A stretch of 51,005 nt of DNA from Myxococcales bacterium (GCA_028287115.1 JAQBQF010000025.1:1-51005); one strand, 5' to 3'. Positions 17,855-27,603 are shown, counted from the stretch's first letter. Program-made: numbers and translations. Notes: a model not told the origin generated them from the letters alone.

Positions 17855-18992
17855 CCAAGCTCACCATCGTCTCGTCGCCCACTGCTTCAGCTGACACGGC
17901 ATACGCCGTCGCCATCGTGCGTGGCATGCCTCTAACTTCGAACGCGCCGTTCGCATCGCTCACGGCAGAGAAACGACGCGGACCAAGCCGCCCCATCGTG
18001 TCGAGGTACACGCGCGCCTGCGCAACCGGCTTGTCATCTGCGTCGACGACGGCGCCAGCATAAACAGCACCGGCCTTCATCACGATCTCGAGATCAGTGA
18101 TTGCCCGGTCGATGTCGAAGTTCGACGTCATCGTCGGCGCGTGTTCGTCATCGATCGCAACGAACGTGTGCATTCCGATCGCGGACTCGATCCTGAACGC
18201 GCCGCCTTCGTCCGTGACTGCCGTTTCTTTCTCTGCGTCGTCGAAGGGCAGCCAGCCCGACGACTGCCGCGCATAGACCCGCACGTTTGGGATCGGGTTT
18301 CGGTCCTGGTCGACTACACGTCCGCTAACCTCGAAGCCTTTGTGTAGAACGATCGTGATGCGTGACGTGGTGCCGGACGAAGCTGAGGTGACGCTGACGC
18401 GGCGAGGCGCGTAGTCGCCGCCCGTAGCCTCGATCGCCACCCACCCCGGGTGCGCTGTGATTCTTGCCTGGCCTTTGGCGTCGGTCGTGGCCGCCGAGTC
18501 GTCGCCGACCACGCTAACTGACGCGTTTGCGATTGGGGTACGCATCGCGTCGACAACGGTCACCAGCACGTGCGCGCCCTCGCGCAGCTTGATCAGCATG
18601 GGCGCGCCGTGGTCCACCAATCGGATTACTTGCGGGCCGCCGACCAGATCACCGGCCAGTGCGCGGACCTCGTACGTGCGGCTGAGTAGGCCTTCGAATT
18701 CGAAGGCTCCGTCGCTTGCGCTCATTGTCGTGCGCGGAGGCAGTGAATCGATCCAGACCTGGGCGCCGGCAATGACTTGCGCGTCCGGACCAACGACGCG
18801 CCCCGCGAGCCGCAGGCTACCGGCCGGTTCCGAGTTGTGGGCTGGCATGGCGACGGAGAGCGTGTGTGATCTATTTGGGGGTGCGTGCGATGCACTGTGT
18901 TCGCGAGAGCTGCTTGTCCCGCAGCCGCGACGGATGGTCAGCAGACCCGCGGAGGCCCCGACGATGGTGATGACGGCGAGCCATCGCCTCAT
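17766..18992 (-). CDS. Carboxypeptidase-regulatory-like repeat protein, N-terminal part of a frameshifted gene
   Basis: 408 codons from ATG 18992 (MRRWLAVITIVGASAGLLTI, a signal anchor); an ATG at 19019 is also in frame. Four CarboxypepD_reg-type Ig repeats: SLRLAGRVVGPDAQVIAGA, VLVTVVDAMRTPIANASVSV, FEVSGRVVDQDRNPIPNVRV, AVYAGAVVDADDKPVAQARV. After DETMVSLD the frame degenerates into Arg/Ser/Trp/Cys text and stops at 17766. The other frame picks up the domain at once (PELRGQKLALKRTDQRSG). Removing one base within 17850-17858 would join the two parts into a single ~900-residue protein. Confidence 0.75.
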   Translation of the reverse strand: MRRWLAVITIVGASAGLLTIRRGCGTSSSREHSASHAPPNRSHTLSVAMPAHNSEPAGSLRLAGRVVGPDAQVIAGAQVWIDSLPPRTTMSASDGAFEFEGLLSRTYEVRALAGDLVGGPQVIRLVDHGAPMLIKLREGAHVLVTVVDAMRTPIANASVSVVGDDSAATTDAKGQARITAHPGWVAIEATGGDYAPRRVSVTSASSGTTSRITIVLHKGFEVSGRVVDQDRNPIPNVRVYARQSSGWLPFDDAEKETAVTDEGGAFRIESAIGMHTFVAIDDEHAPTMTSNFDIDRAITDLEIVMKAGAVYAGAVVDADDKPVAQARVYLDTMGRLGPRRFSAVSDANGAFEVRGMPRTMATAYAVSAEAVGDETMVSLDGPTRAARSKASSQANRSEIRRDWWCCRR

Positions 18993-19089
18993 GCAGTAAG
19001 AGCTGCCGCCTCCATGCATCTAGTGTCGCCGATCTGCGCATCGAGATCACGCTGTGCGTGCCACGCGCAGCCTGCAATGAGCTTTCAGC

Positions 19090-20463
19090 TCAAGGGCAGG
19101 AGAGGCTGACGATCTTCGGGGATGGGGGGCAAGGCGGGAACGGAGGCTTTCGGTTCTTACAGTCTTGCTCGATCTGTTCGCGCACCCATGCGGGCGGGTC
19201 GACACGAAGGGCGTGATCGATCGGCGTCACCGAGACTGAATCGCCGAGGACACTCGGTGCGCGGAGCGTGGAGTAGGGCGGGACGTCCAGCTCGGCGGGG
19301 ATCGGGCAGCGACCGTTGCGGAGGATTTCGATGCGGAGGCGCAGTGCGACGAGCGGGACGATGTCCTTGGCGTGGGTGGCGATCCAGTATGCGTAGGCGT
19401 TGGACGCGAGATAGTTGCCGACGATTTCGCGTTTGACGCGGGCACGCGTCGCGGGGTCGTCGTTGCGTGGTCGATCGAGTGAGGCAGCCACCTGGGCGGC
19501 AGCCGTGGTGTGTGGTGTGGCGTTCAGGTGTTCGAAGCACTCGCGAAATGACGACGTGGGTTGGCAGGCGGTGCGGAGGCGTTCGCCGCTTTCGAGTGCG
19601 TACAGCATCATTATGCCGGCTGCGTCGCGCGGGTCGTGTGAGGTCGACGGTTGAGGGCTTGACAACATGAGATCGCTACGACCACCGGGGACCGGCCAAC
19701 TGGAACCTTTGAGCGGCACCAGGCCGTATGCGAAGCCCAGGTGTGCGGATTCGGTTTGAAGCATCTCGTGAGGTGGTGGCTCGGATGCGATCAAGTGATC
19801 GAGGGAGGTCGCGAGTGCGTCGAGATCGTTATGCGTGAGTTGCGCGTCGGCGAGGAGCTCGATGAGGCCGAACGCCAAGCTCGATCGCGCGGCGGATGCG
19901 GTCGCGAGGGTGGAGCCGTTCGTGCGACCACGCGCGTAGTCCTGAAACGCTTGAAGTGCCGCGACCAGTGAGCGTGCACCCGATGCGTGATCGCCCTGGG
20001 CGTCAGCATGACGACAGATTAGGTGAAGGAGGAGCAGGCGCGGCATGCTCGCCGGGCCGCCGTCGACGTTGTCGATTCCGATCTGGAAGGGCGAGCAGCC
20101 GGGGTTGGCGGCCGCGCGCTCGAAGGCAGTGCTGACGAGCGCGCCGCACTTCGCGTCGAGCGCGGTCGCTTCGGGGGTCGCGATGCGGAACAGCTCGTCG
20201 CGGCGGATCGGCTTCTTGTGATCGGCGCCGTAGTCGAGGACGTCGCAATCTTTGATGCACACGGCGAGCTCGCCGGTCGGCTTCCAGAGGGCGAGCGCTT
20301 CGGGGCGAATGCAGTCGGGTGTCGACTTGTTGACCTCTGCGAGGACGCGGGTCTCGAGCGCGGTGAGCTCGTCGTCTGTGAAGAGACGCGGCTGCTTCGC
20401 CGGCGCCTTTTCGCACGCGGTGACAAATAGCAGCGTCGATACGAGGCGAGCCAAGTTAATCAT
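19090..20463 (-). CDS. Large lipoprotein of unknown function
   Basis: 457 residues with a lipoprotein signal (MINLARLVSTLLFVTAC, lipobox VTAC). The mature part is mostly helical with regular Cys pairs (CIRPEAL...CIKDCDVLD; CGALV...CSPF; LICRHADAQGD; CQPTSSFRECFEHL; DCKNRKPPFPPCPPSP), suggesting disulfide-stabilised periplasmic or surface helices. The spacing of helices in the middle (SAARSSLAFGLIELLADAQL) is TPR-like. Codon use matches its neighbours. It is separated by about 100 bases from the acetyltransferase gene upstream on the same strand. No recognised family. Confidence 0.85.
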   Translation of the reverse strand: MINLARLVSTLLFVTACEKAPAKQPRLFTDDELTALETRVLAEVNKSTPDCIRPEALALWKPTGELAVCIKDCDVLDYGADHKKPIRRDELFRIATPEATALDAKCGALVSTAFERAAANPGCSPFQIGIDNVDGGPASMPRLLLLHLICRHADAQGDHASGARSLVAALQAFQDYARGRTNGSTLATASAARSSLAFGLIELLADAQLTHNDLDALATSLDHLIASEPPPHEMLQTESAHLGFAYGLVPLKGSSWPVPGGRSDLMLSSPQPSTSHDPRDAAGIMMLYALESGERLRTACQPTSSFRECFEHLNATPHTTAAAQVAASLDRPRNDDPATRARVKREIVGNYLASNAYAYWIATHAKDIVPLVALRLRIEILRNGRCPIPAELDVPPYSTLRAPSVLGDSVSVTPIDHALRVDPPAWVREQIEQDCKNRKPPFPPCPPSPKIVSLSCP

Positions 20464-20565
20464 CGGGGAGCTCGGGCGGCATCAGGGCTCTAGCGTAGCC
20501 GGTCGGCGTTCGGAGACGAAGGAACAATCGATTGGGCAAGCACGCAACGCGGTGACACACCAGTC

Positions 20566-21063
20566 TTAAGGTGCGGTTCGCTTCGGCCAGCACTCCATGA
20601 GGATCGCGTGGCCCCACGGCGTGTCCACTGGTTCGCTGGTCACCGCGAAGCCGGCCTTCTCATACGCGCGGCGAGCGCGACCATTCGACGGATGCGGATC
20701 AGTACCGACTGCGGACGCACCAGCCGCAAAGAGGCGCTCGACATGCTGCCTCACGAAGGCAGAGCCGTGACCTTGGTCGAGCATGTCGGCTTCACCGATA
20801 TATTGATCGATGCCGCGCGACTTAGGTGGCAGATACGAGAAGGGGTGCGGGCTCCAGCCGTGTACGTCATAGTCCTGCGCGAACGCGAACGGACGATCGT
20901 CTAGCTCGACGATCCACATTGCGATCCTCGGATCGGCGAGGTTCTCGCGTTCGTCCTCGACCGTGGGAGGGCCCCACCATTCCCTCACGTGTTGTGTCGC
21001 ACGCCACTGCGCGATCAACGACAGGTCTTCTTCGACGATCCGGCGAAAGTGATAGGCGCGCAC
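20566..21063 (-). CDS. GNAT acetyltransferase, AAC(6')-Ib/siderophore-type
   Basis: A 165-residue acetyl-CoA-dependent N-acetyltransferase. It matches the AAC(6')-Ib/RimJ-like group throughout: HVREWWG (25-31), FAQDYD (61-66), RGIDQ (83-87), GHGS in the acetyl-CoA loop (98-101), TDPHPSN (121-127) and RAYEKAGF (132-139). The GTG at 21063 gives the normal family length. The substrate could be an aminoglycoside, a hydroxamate siderophore precursor or another amine; chromosomal relatives are usually not clinical resistance genes, so no resistance claim is made. Divergent from the small exported protein at 21185. Confidence 0.88.
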   Translation of the reverse strand: MRAYHFRRIVEEDLSLIAQWRATQHVREWWGPPTVEDERENLADPRIAMWIVELDDRPFAFAQDYDVHGWSPHPFSYLPPKSRGIDQYIGEADMLDQGHGSAFVRQHVERLFAAGASAVGTDPHPSNGRARRAYEKAGFAVTSEPVDTPWGHAILMECWPKRTAP

Positions 21064-21184
21064 CGAGCGCTTATACCTTCAGCGACCTTCGCCCGCTCGT
21101 TGTTGAAGTAGCTGCGACGTTGCCACCGAGGGGTGTACCCGAATCGCTTTCCTGCGCCTCGCACAGGAGGCGTACACTTCAAGC

Positions 21185-21646
21185 ATGAAGAAGCTCGTGA
21201 TGGTGGCGGTTCTCGCGGCGGCGGCGTACGGCGGGATGAAGTGGAAGCAGCAGCACGATACGTACGACGGACGCGGCGGCAGTCTCGCGATGAATCGGTT
21301 CTGGGTCGATCACGCGCCGGTCAACGAGCGCGATCCGTTCAACGTGTTCGTCGTGCACACGCCCGAGAGTATCGGCGGGTTCGCCGAGGAGACGCAGTGG
21401 AAGGGCCAGATCGAGCGCTTCCGCTTCGACATCGATGGCAACACGATCCACGCCGTGTTTCCGTGGACGGACACGCGCGAGGACATCAAGGTCGACGCGC
21501 GACCTTGCCATGAGCAAGGCATGGACTACTGCCTCGAGCTGAGCGGCTCGAGCCACGGCGTCAGCCGCTACTACTCACGCACCGGCTGGGAGCGCAAGAG
21601 CGCCGAGGACATCGACGCGTTCAAGGCCCGCGCGTTCGCTCGTTGA
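21185..21646 (+). CDS. Small signal-anchored protein, unknown
   Basis: 153 residues from ATG 21185 with an N-terminal signal or anchor (MKKLVMVAVLAAAAYGGMKW). The mature part is polar with aromatic strands (NRFWVDHAPVNERDPFNVFV, QIERFRFDIDGNTIHAVFPW) and two Cys (RPCHEQGMDYCLEL) likely disulfide-linked. GGAGG lies 14 bases upstream, too far to be a strong ribosome site. No recognised family. Confidence 0.75.
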   Translation: MKKLVMVAVLAAAAYGGMKWKQQHDTYDGRGGSLAMNRFWVDHAPVNERDPFNVFVVHTPESIGGFAEETQWKGQIERFRFDIDGNTIHAVFPWTDTREDIKVDARPCHEQGMDYCLELSGSSHGVSRYYSRTGWERKSAEDIDAFKARAFAR

Positions 21647-22163
21647 CTTGCACGTAGGACATTCGAGAAACCGATTCGCGATGCTGGCGCGCCGCGGCGG
21701 CGGCGGCAACGGTGTTAGGCGATCCGAGAAGGCGCCGCGGACAACTCGATCAACAGCAAACGGGAACCTGACCGGAGCAGTATTCCGCGTCTTAGAAACA
21801 AACCGCTATGCCGCGGGCGCGTCTTAGCGTTGTCGCGAAACACCGCCTCAAGGCTGCGACGCCGGCTGGTACTCCTGTCGCGCGTACACGACAGCTCGCC
21901 GTCTTCGATCGTTTTCTTGCGCGAATCGCGGTCGTGTTCGGTGACGCTGCGACACTCAAAGGTGGCGTCGCTCTCGAGCTACGGCTCGACCGTGCACGAA
22001 CCGATCGCAGTCATCAACTCCGTCGATAGTCGTCGACCAGCCTGCAAAGTCCTCTCCTTGGCAACCAGACGGATCGACCGTGTCGAGAATTCCGCCATCC
22101 AGCACAGCCGCGCACAGTCAGGAGAGGGGGAAAACGCCAGCCACCGCACTTCGTTTTTGGGCG
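21647..22163. other. Gene-poor stretch carrying an AbiEii remnant
   Basis: 517 bases between an intact exported-protein gene and the YceI gene. The only protein-like content is the AbiEii fragment at 21808-22029. No antitoxin (AbiEi-like) gene is recognisable before it, and the sequence after the fragment has no family similarity in any frame. Confidence 0.5.
21808..22029 (+). pseudogene. Remnant of a nucleotidyltransferase AbiEii/AbiGii-family toxin
   Basis: A 73-codon frame beginning MPRARLSVVAKHRLKA and containing the AbiEii signature QLAVFDRFLARIAVVFGD, then LKGGVALELRLDRAR. Intact family members continue T-x-R-D-x-D-L-R, where the two Asp are catalytic. Here the same column reads TDRSHQLRR, so both Asp positions are replaced (Ser and Gln), and a TAG follows. 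The remaining ~200 residues of the family are absent. It is a dead remnant of a type IV toxin-antitoxin or abortive-infection locus. Confidence 0.65.
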
Positions 22164-22910
22164 TCAGTGCCCTGATCCCCCTTTGCCCGGTTCGGCTTGA
22201 AGTACTAGTTCAGCGTCGATGGTGATTGCGACGTTGTCTCCTACGAGGAGACCGCCACTCTCGGCCGGTATGTTCCAAGCAGCTACGCCTACGCCAAAGT
22301 CCGTCCGATTGACGGATGTGGTGGCCTCGATGCCGCGGCGTATGGTCCCGTAATGCTGGAACGGGGGAGAGGCTGTGACCGCGAGAGTCACCGGCTTAGT
22401 CGCTCCGTGCATCGTTAGGTTGCCCGTCACCGAGTATGAGGTGTCACTCAACTTAGTAAATCCGGTGGAGACGAAGGTGATGACCGGGTACTTGGTCGCG
22501 TCAAAGAAATCCGGACCCTTTAGGTGCGTATCACGCTCATCTACTCCCGTCGTGACCGTCGTCACATCAATGGTCGCGTTGATTTTGGAATTGGTCGGTG
22601 TGGCTTCATCCAGCACGACGGTTCCCGAAGGCCTCTGGAACATGCCCCGCACGTTGGTGTGCATCGCGTGCTTACAAACGAAGTTCACCGAGGAGTTTTC
22701 CGGGTCAAGCTCCCACTTCGTGATCTGTGGAAGAGCAGGAACCGACGGCTTATCAAGACGAGTGGGCATGCCCCGCCCGCTGGCGGAGCCCGTGGAGTCC
22801 TTGGAATCGTAGGAACCTCTGGAGTCCCTGGGCGGCGGTCTGTCTTCTTGCTTCTTGCACGCGGGTGATGCAGCGAGAACTGCAGCGATGATCACGTAGG
22901 GTAACTTCAT
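22164..22910 (-). CDS. YceI-like lipoprotein
   Basis: 248 residues: lipoprotein signal MKLPYVIIAAVLAASPAC, a Ser/Asp/Gly-rich linker (residues 20-60), then a complete YceI lipocalin-like domain: WELDPENSSVNFVCKHAMHT, GTVVLDEATPTNSKINATID, DFFDATKYPVITFVSTGF, VTGNLTMHGATKPVTLAVTA, TDFGVGV. YceI folds bind isoprenoid-like hydrophobic ligands in the periplasm. Immediately downstream (21-base gap) of the other YceI-domain gene, so the two form an operon driven from the operator near 23960. Confidence 0.9.
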   Translation of the reverse strand: MKLPYVIIAAVLAASPACKKQEDRPPPRDSRGSYDSKDSTGSASGRGMPTRLDKPSVPALPQITKWELDPENSSVNFVCKHAMHTNVRGMFQRPSGTVVLDEATPTNSKINATIDVTTVTTGVDERDTHLKGPDFFDATKYPVITFVSTGFTKLSDTSYSVTGNLTMHGATKPVTLAVTASPPFQHYGTIRRGIEATTSVNRTDFGVGVAAWNIPAESGGLLVGDNVAITIDAELVLQAEPGKGGSGH

Positions 22911-22931
22911 GGGAGTCTCCGCGCCGGGTCG

Positions 22932-23927
22932 TTAGCCATTCGTGTGGCGCAGCACGAGTGACACGTGGATTGGAATGCGCTCGCCGTCGAAGTCGTGTGC
23001 CTTCGGCGCAAGCGCGGTGTCCCGAATCGAGAGTGCAAAATCGGCCTGCACGAGCAGCACATCGCCGGTGAGACCGAGGCGAGCGAGCGCAGCCCCGTCG
23101 AGCTTCGATAGCGTGCCGGTGATCTCGATCGCGTGGGTTCTGCCCAACAAGGACACGGTTCCAGGTGCACGGAACGCGAGCTCGTTCGAGCCATTCGCGC
23201 GGACGGCGGCAACGCGATCGAGCGCGACCTCGATGCGGGGGAACTGATCCGCGTGGAGATAGCCCTCGCGTGCGTGTTTGCTTCGTTCGCCCACACCCGT
23301 ATCGACGGACGCGGCGGCAACGCTGATCGCGGCGCGCATTGGAAGCTGCAGATCGCGGGGCGCGCCGTGCCAGGTACCGGTGACGTCGCCAAACCTGGCA
23401 TCGAACGCCTCGCCACCTGCCGAGAGATGCGCTGTCACCGCCGTCCCGGCATGGCTCACGACGGCATAGCTGCCTTCCGGGGCGTCGACCGCACCTTCGA
23501 TGCCGTCTTCGATCAAGACGGCCGCGCTCGCTGGCAACGTATCGCGCGCGTGGAGAGGTCCCGGACCGCTCGCGAACGCCACGGCCGGGATGCAGACGGA
23601 GATCGATGCGAGCGCCCATGATACGGCGCGAAGAGGCCGCGCCTGCACCGGGTGCGTGGTCGCGCGGCGCCCGATCACGACACCAAGGACGGCAACGCCA
23701 AGCATGACGACGATGATCGCGGCGCAGATGTCGAGGCCGAGCCAGATCGGGTGCTGCGTACTGACGCGCCACCCAAGATCAGGATCGGGCACGTAGAACC
23801 GTTTGGCGACCGCCGTGTACACGTTGCCGGAGCCCTGCACGTGCCAGCGAATCAGCGACGCGAGGAGAGCCGCAGCCACGACGAGCGTGGGCGCGAACGA
23901 CGACCACGAGTGCAGAGCTCGGCGCAT
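22932..23927 (-). CDS. Membrane protein with a C-terminal YceI-like domain
   Basis: 331 residues. The N-terminus has two or three membrane helices (TLVVAAALLASLIRW; LDICAAIIVVMLGVAVLGVV; VSWALASISVCIPAVAFASG) followed by an extracytoplasmic domain of about 200 residues that reads as a divergent YceI domain (AVVSHAGTAVTAHLSAGGEA, FDARFGDVTGTWHGAPRD, YLHADQFPRIEVALDRVAAV, ITGTLSKLDG). It heads a two-gene operon with the YceI lipoprotein. Having two YceI modules, one membrane-tethered and one lipidated, suggests hand-over of a hydrophobic ligand; that is inference. Confidence 0.8.
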   Translation of the reverse strand: MRRALHSWSSFAPTLVVAAALLASLIRWHVQGSGNVYTAVAKRFYVPDPDLGWRVSTQHPIWLGLDICAAIIVVMLGVAVLGVVIGRRATTHPVQARPLRAVSWALASISVCIPAVAFASGPGPLHARDTLPASAAVLIEDGIEGAVDAPEGSYAVVSHAGTAVTAHLSAGGEAFDARFGDVTGTWHGAPRDLQLPMRAAISVAAASVDTGVGERSKHAREGYLHADQFPRIEVALDRVAAVRANGSNELAFRAPGTVSLLGRTHAIEITGTLSKLDGAALARLGLTGDVLLVQADFALSIRDTALAPKAHDFDGERIPIHVSLVLRHTNG

Positions 23928-23952
23928 CGGCTACGACAACGTTCGTAGCGTT

Positions 23953-23966
23953 ACTACAGCTGTAGT
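23953..23966. promoter_or_regulatory. TACA-N2-TGTA operator, BlaI/MecI/CopY type
   Basis: A perfect 14-bp palindrome, ACTACAGCTGTAGT, centred 32 bases upstream of the YceI operon start. Its core TACAgcTGTA fits the operator consensus of the BlaI/MecI/CopY winged-helix repressors. A second inverted repeat, CTACGA-N6-TCGTAG at 23931-23948, abuts the start codon. No BlaI-family repressor or BlaR sensor is encoded in the window, so the regulator would act from elsewhere. Confidence 0.5.
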
Positions 23967-24087
23967 CATCGAACAAGGCAAATGCGTGACCCTGGTGCCC
24001 GGGTTTGCGTCGAGTGACGCGATCCGGATCGCCGGATCCTCGCGATGCTCAGCGCGCGCGGGGCGCAAACGTGGCGCAAAACGAAAT

Positions 24088-24119
24088 CGGCAAGAACCAA
24101 TCTTCAAAGGTCCTTGCCG
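24088..24119 (-). terminator. Rho-independent terminator of the kinase gene at 24153
   Basis: On the minus strand CGGCAAGGACC pairs with GGTTCTTGCCG (11-bp stem with one G-U, 10-base loop), followed by ATTTCGTTTT. It sits 34 bases after the kinase stop codon and before the YceI promoter region, where a terminator is expected. Confidence 0.65.
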
Positions 24120-24152
24120 GTTGGGTGGTGGAGATAAGGGGGAGCGAACCCG

Positions 24153-25313
<1,161 letters not shown>

Positions 25314-25358
25314 CTTGCCTTCTTGCGATGGTCGCTCGGATACCACGCGGCCGGGACC

Positions 25359-26573
25359 TTACCACTGAACCACGAGCCGCTGTCCGGGCTCGATCTGGAC
25401 GGTTCGCTCTTCGGTGCGTACCCCGGAGTCATCTTTGAGGATCATCTTGAGCTTGCGGCCGTCCGGTGCGACCGCGACGCCGACCTCCGGTGCGGTGATC
25501 CCGAGGTCGATCATCGTGCCCGGGGCCTTCGGATTCTCGAGGGCGATCCGGCCGAACGGATGCTCGAGCTTGTTGACGACGATCGCCCAGCGGAACGTCA
25601 TGGTCGCCGGCTTACCGGCCTCGACCGTCGCGTACTCGAACAGCGCCATCTCGTACTTGGGGTTGAAGCAGAGGCCCTTGTAATTTCCCGCCGCGACCGC
25701 GAGGCCTTTGTCCGGAAGCTTGCCCGTGATCCGCTGTCGATTGACCCACATCTGCGCGCAGGGCAGGGACGAGGACACGAGCAGCGAGCCGAGGACGTCG
25801 TTGTCTTTGGCGAGCTCGGCACGCACCACATCGGCGTTCGCGCCGAACGGACGCTGGACGAGATATCGGCGATAGAACTCGCGCTTGCGATCGGTCGCGC
25901 CGAGCTTGTCGTACGTCGAGCCAAGCTCGCGAAGGAAGCCGGGCAGATCCGGCGACAGCGCGTAGCCCATGTGGAAGTAGACGAGCGCATCGGCGTACTG
26001 CTGCTTGCCGAACGCGGCGCGACCGAGCGTGAACGCTTGCTTGGCCTCGACGGCGAGATCGGACAGCACGAGCTTGTCGGCGAACGGATCCGGTGTGCTG
26101 CCGAGCCGCAGCGATTCGGCGGCAGCGTCGGCTTTGGCCTTGTCGTCGGCGGTCGCGTTCGCGAACGTGGTCCACGCTTCGGCGGCCTCTTGGTGTTGTC
26201 CCGCCAGCGTCCACAGCGTCGCGAGTTGTTTGCCTTCGGGACCGCCGGGACCGCGCGCGACGACGAGTGCTTGATAGAGCGGAATCGCGTGCGCCCAATC
26301 GCGGGCCTTCGCGGTTTTTTGGGCACGTGCAAGCAGGAACTGCGAGATCTCCGCACGCGGCTTCTTCGTCGTGACGGTTTGATAGAGCTCGGCCTGGTCG
26401 GTCGCTTTCACGACGCCGGCGTTCGCGCGGAGAACCTTCGGTTGATCGAAGCCTTTGCACTCGGGTGCGAGAGGATTGTCGAAGCACGGATTGATCACGC
26501 CGGCATCTGGCGCCGCGTCCACCCGCACCACGAACAGCAGGGCGACGAGTGTCGCACCTCTGGATACCCTCAC
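25359..26573 (-). CDS. Exported TPR-like protein, partner of the adjacent kinase
   Basis: 404 residues from GTG 26573, which gives a signal peptide (MRVSRGATLVALLFVVRVDA). A Cys pair follows (NPCFDNPLAPECKGF), then several TPR-like helical pairs (ARDWAHAIPLYQALVVARG, LATLWTLAGQHQEAAEAW, QQYADALVYFHMGYALSPDL, STYDKLGATDRKREFYRRYL) and a strand-rich C-terminal domain (about 285-404) with PEGA-like GNYKGLCF and FRWAIVVNKLEHPFGRI. It precedes the NRD kinase on the same strand and is divergent from the ATPase/STAS pair across 106 bases. It may scaffold or sense for the kinase; role inferred from position only. Confidence 0.85.
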   Translation of the reverse strand: MRVSRGATLVALLFVVRVDAAPDAGVINPCFDNPLAPECKGFDQPKVLRANAGVVKATDQAELYQTVTTKKPRAEISQFLLARAQKTAKARDWAHAIPLYQALVVARGPGGPEGKQLATLWTLAGQHQEAAEAWTTFANATADDKAKADAAAESLRLGSTPDPFADKLVLSDLAVEAKQAFTLGRAAFGKQQYADALVYFHMGYALSPDLPGFLRELGSTYDKLGATDRKREFYRRYLVQRPFGANADVVRAELAKDNDVLGSLLVSSSLPCAQMWVNRQRITGKLPDKGLAVAAGNYKGLCFNPKYEMALFEYATVEAGKPATMTFRWAIVVNKLEHPFGRIALENPKAPGTMIDLGITAPEVGVAVAPDGRKLKMILKDDSGVRTEERTVQIEPGQRLVVQW

Positions 26574-26679
26574 ATCTCGATCGTAGCACGGCCCACGACG
26601 ATTACCGGCAAGCCTCTCGGGGCCTCTCGACGAAGCTCGGCGGATCGAGTGCGCGTGATAGGGTGCAGCAAACGGGGGC

Positions 26680-27603
26680 ATGCACGCCGTCATCCTCGAA
26701 CGTAACAAGCTGGTCGGCCGCAAGGTCGCCCGCCTGTTCCTGTCAGTTGGGGCCACCGCGGTCACCGTCGAGGAACCTGGGCAGGTCGCCGGCGTGCTCG
26801 ACGGTGCACACGTGATCTGCGCGGACACGTTCGATGCAGACTTTGTCGCCGAGCAAGTGCGTGCGCGGCCGCAGCTGCGCGGCGTGCTGTGGACCGCGGA
26901 GCCGCTGCGCCGCTCGTTGCGTTACTTGATCGAGACGAACGCGATCGACAACGTGCTCGGCCGTCGCGACTTCGAATCGGCGCCACGTTCGTGGGAGGTG
27001 CTGATGGTCGCGCGCCGGCTCGGTACGCCGAGTGGACCGCCACCACTGTCGGCGTATCTCGATTGGGGCTTCTCGTCGATCGAGCTCGAGGTGCGGTCGA
27101 CCACGGATCGCGATCGCGCCGTCGCGCAGATTCAGAGCTTCATCACCGGACTGCAAGTACCGAAGCGGATCGCCGAGCTGTTCGGCGAGCTCGGGCACGA
27201 GCTCATCATGAACGCGATCTACGACGCGCCGGTCGATGCGTCCGGCCGTCCGAAGTACGCCGCGGATCGAAAGGCGGACGTCCGACTCTCGGACGCCGAA
27301 GTTCCGACGGTCCGACTCGCGACCGACGGGTCGAAGCTCGTGCTGCAAGTCCGAGATCCGTTCGGCCGGCTCGAGCGCCGCCACGTCTTCGAGGGCCTCG
27401 CACGCGGCCTCTCGGGTGGCGAGATGGACCAAGCGCACGGCGGCGCCGGCCTCGGGATGATGGTCTGTCACAACGCGACGTCGGCGATGGTGTTCGACGT
27501 TGCTCGCGGTCGGCACACCGAGGTGACCGCATTGTTCGAGCTCGACATGAACCTGCGCGAGCTCCGCACGCAGGCGAAGTCGCTGCACTTCTGGAGCGCT
27601 TAG
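26680..27603 (+). CDS. GHKL (RsbW-like) ATPase with receiver-like N-terminus
   Basis: 307 residues. Residues 1-115 read like a degenerate receiver or Rossmann domain (AVILERNKLVGRKVARLFLS, GAHVICADTF, LRGVLWTAEPLRRS). Residues ~140-290 form a histidine-kinase-like ATPase: N-box E174-LIM-N178 in GHELIMNAIYDAPVDASG, G1 box VRDPFGRL with D226, and G2 box GGAGLGMMV (254-262). No phosphoacceptor-His dimerisation domain is visible, so it should act like RsbW/SpoIIAB anti-sigma kinases rather than a two-component sensor. Stop codon TAG is directly followed by the ATG of the STAS protein. A paralogue lies at 39138-40112. Confidence 0.8.
   Translation: MHAVILERNKLVGRKVARLFLSVGATAVTVEEPGQVAGVLDGAHVICADTFDADFVAEQVRARPQLRGVLWTAEPLRRSLRYLIETNAIDNVLGRRDFESAPRSWEVLMVARRLGTPSGPPPLSAYLDWGFSSIELEVRSTTDRDRAVAQIQSFITGLQVPKRIAELFGELGHELIMNAIYDAPVDASGRPKYAADRKADVRLSDAEVPTVRLATDGSKLVLQVRDPFGRLERRHVFEGLARGLSGGEMDQAHGGAGLGMMVCHNATSAMVFDVARGRHTEVTALFELDMNLRELRTQAKSLHFWSA

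Noticed and set aside
20566..21063. The GNAT gene as an aminoglycoside resistance determinant
   Set aside because: Similarity to AAC(6')-Ib covers the fold, but the same motifs occur in siderophore and other chromosomal acetyltransferases; the substrate cannot be told from sequence.
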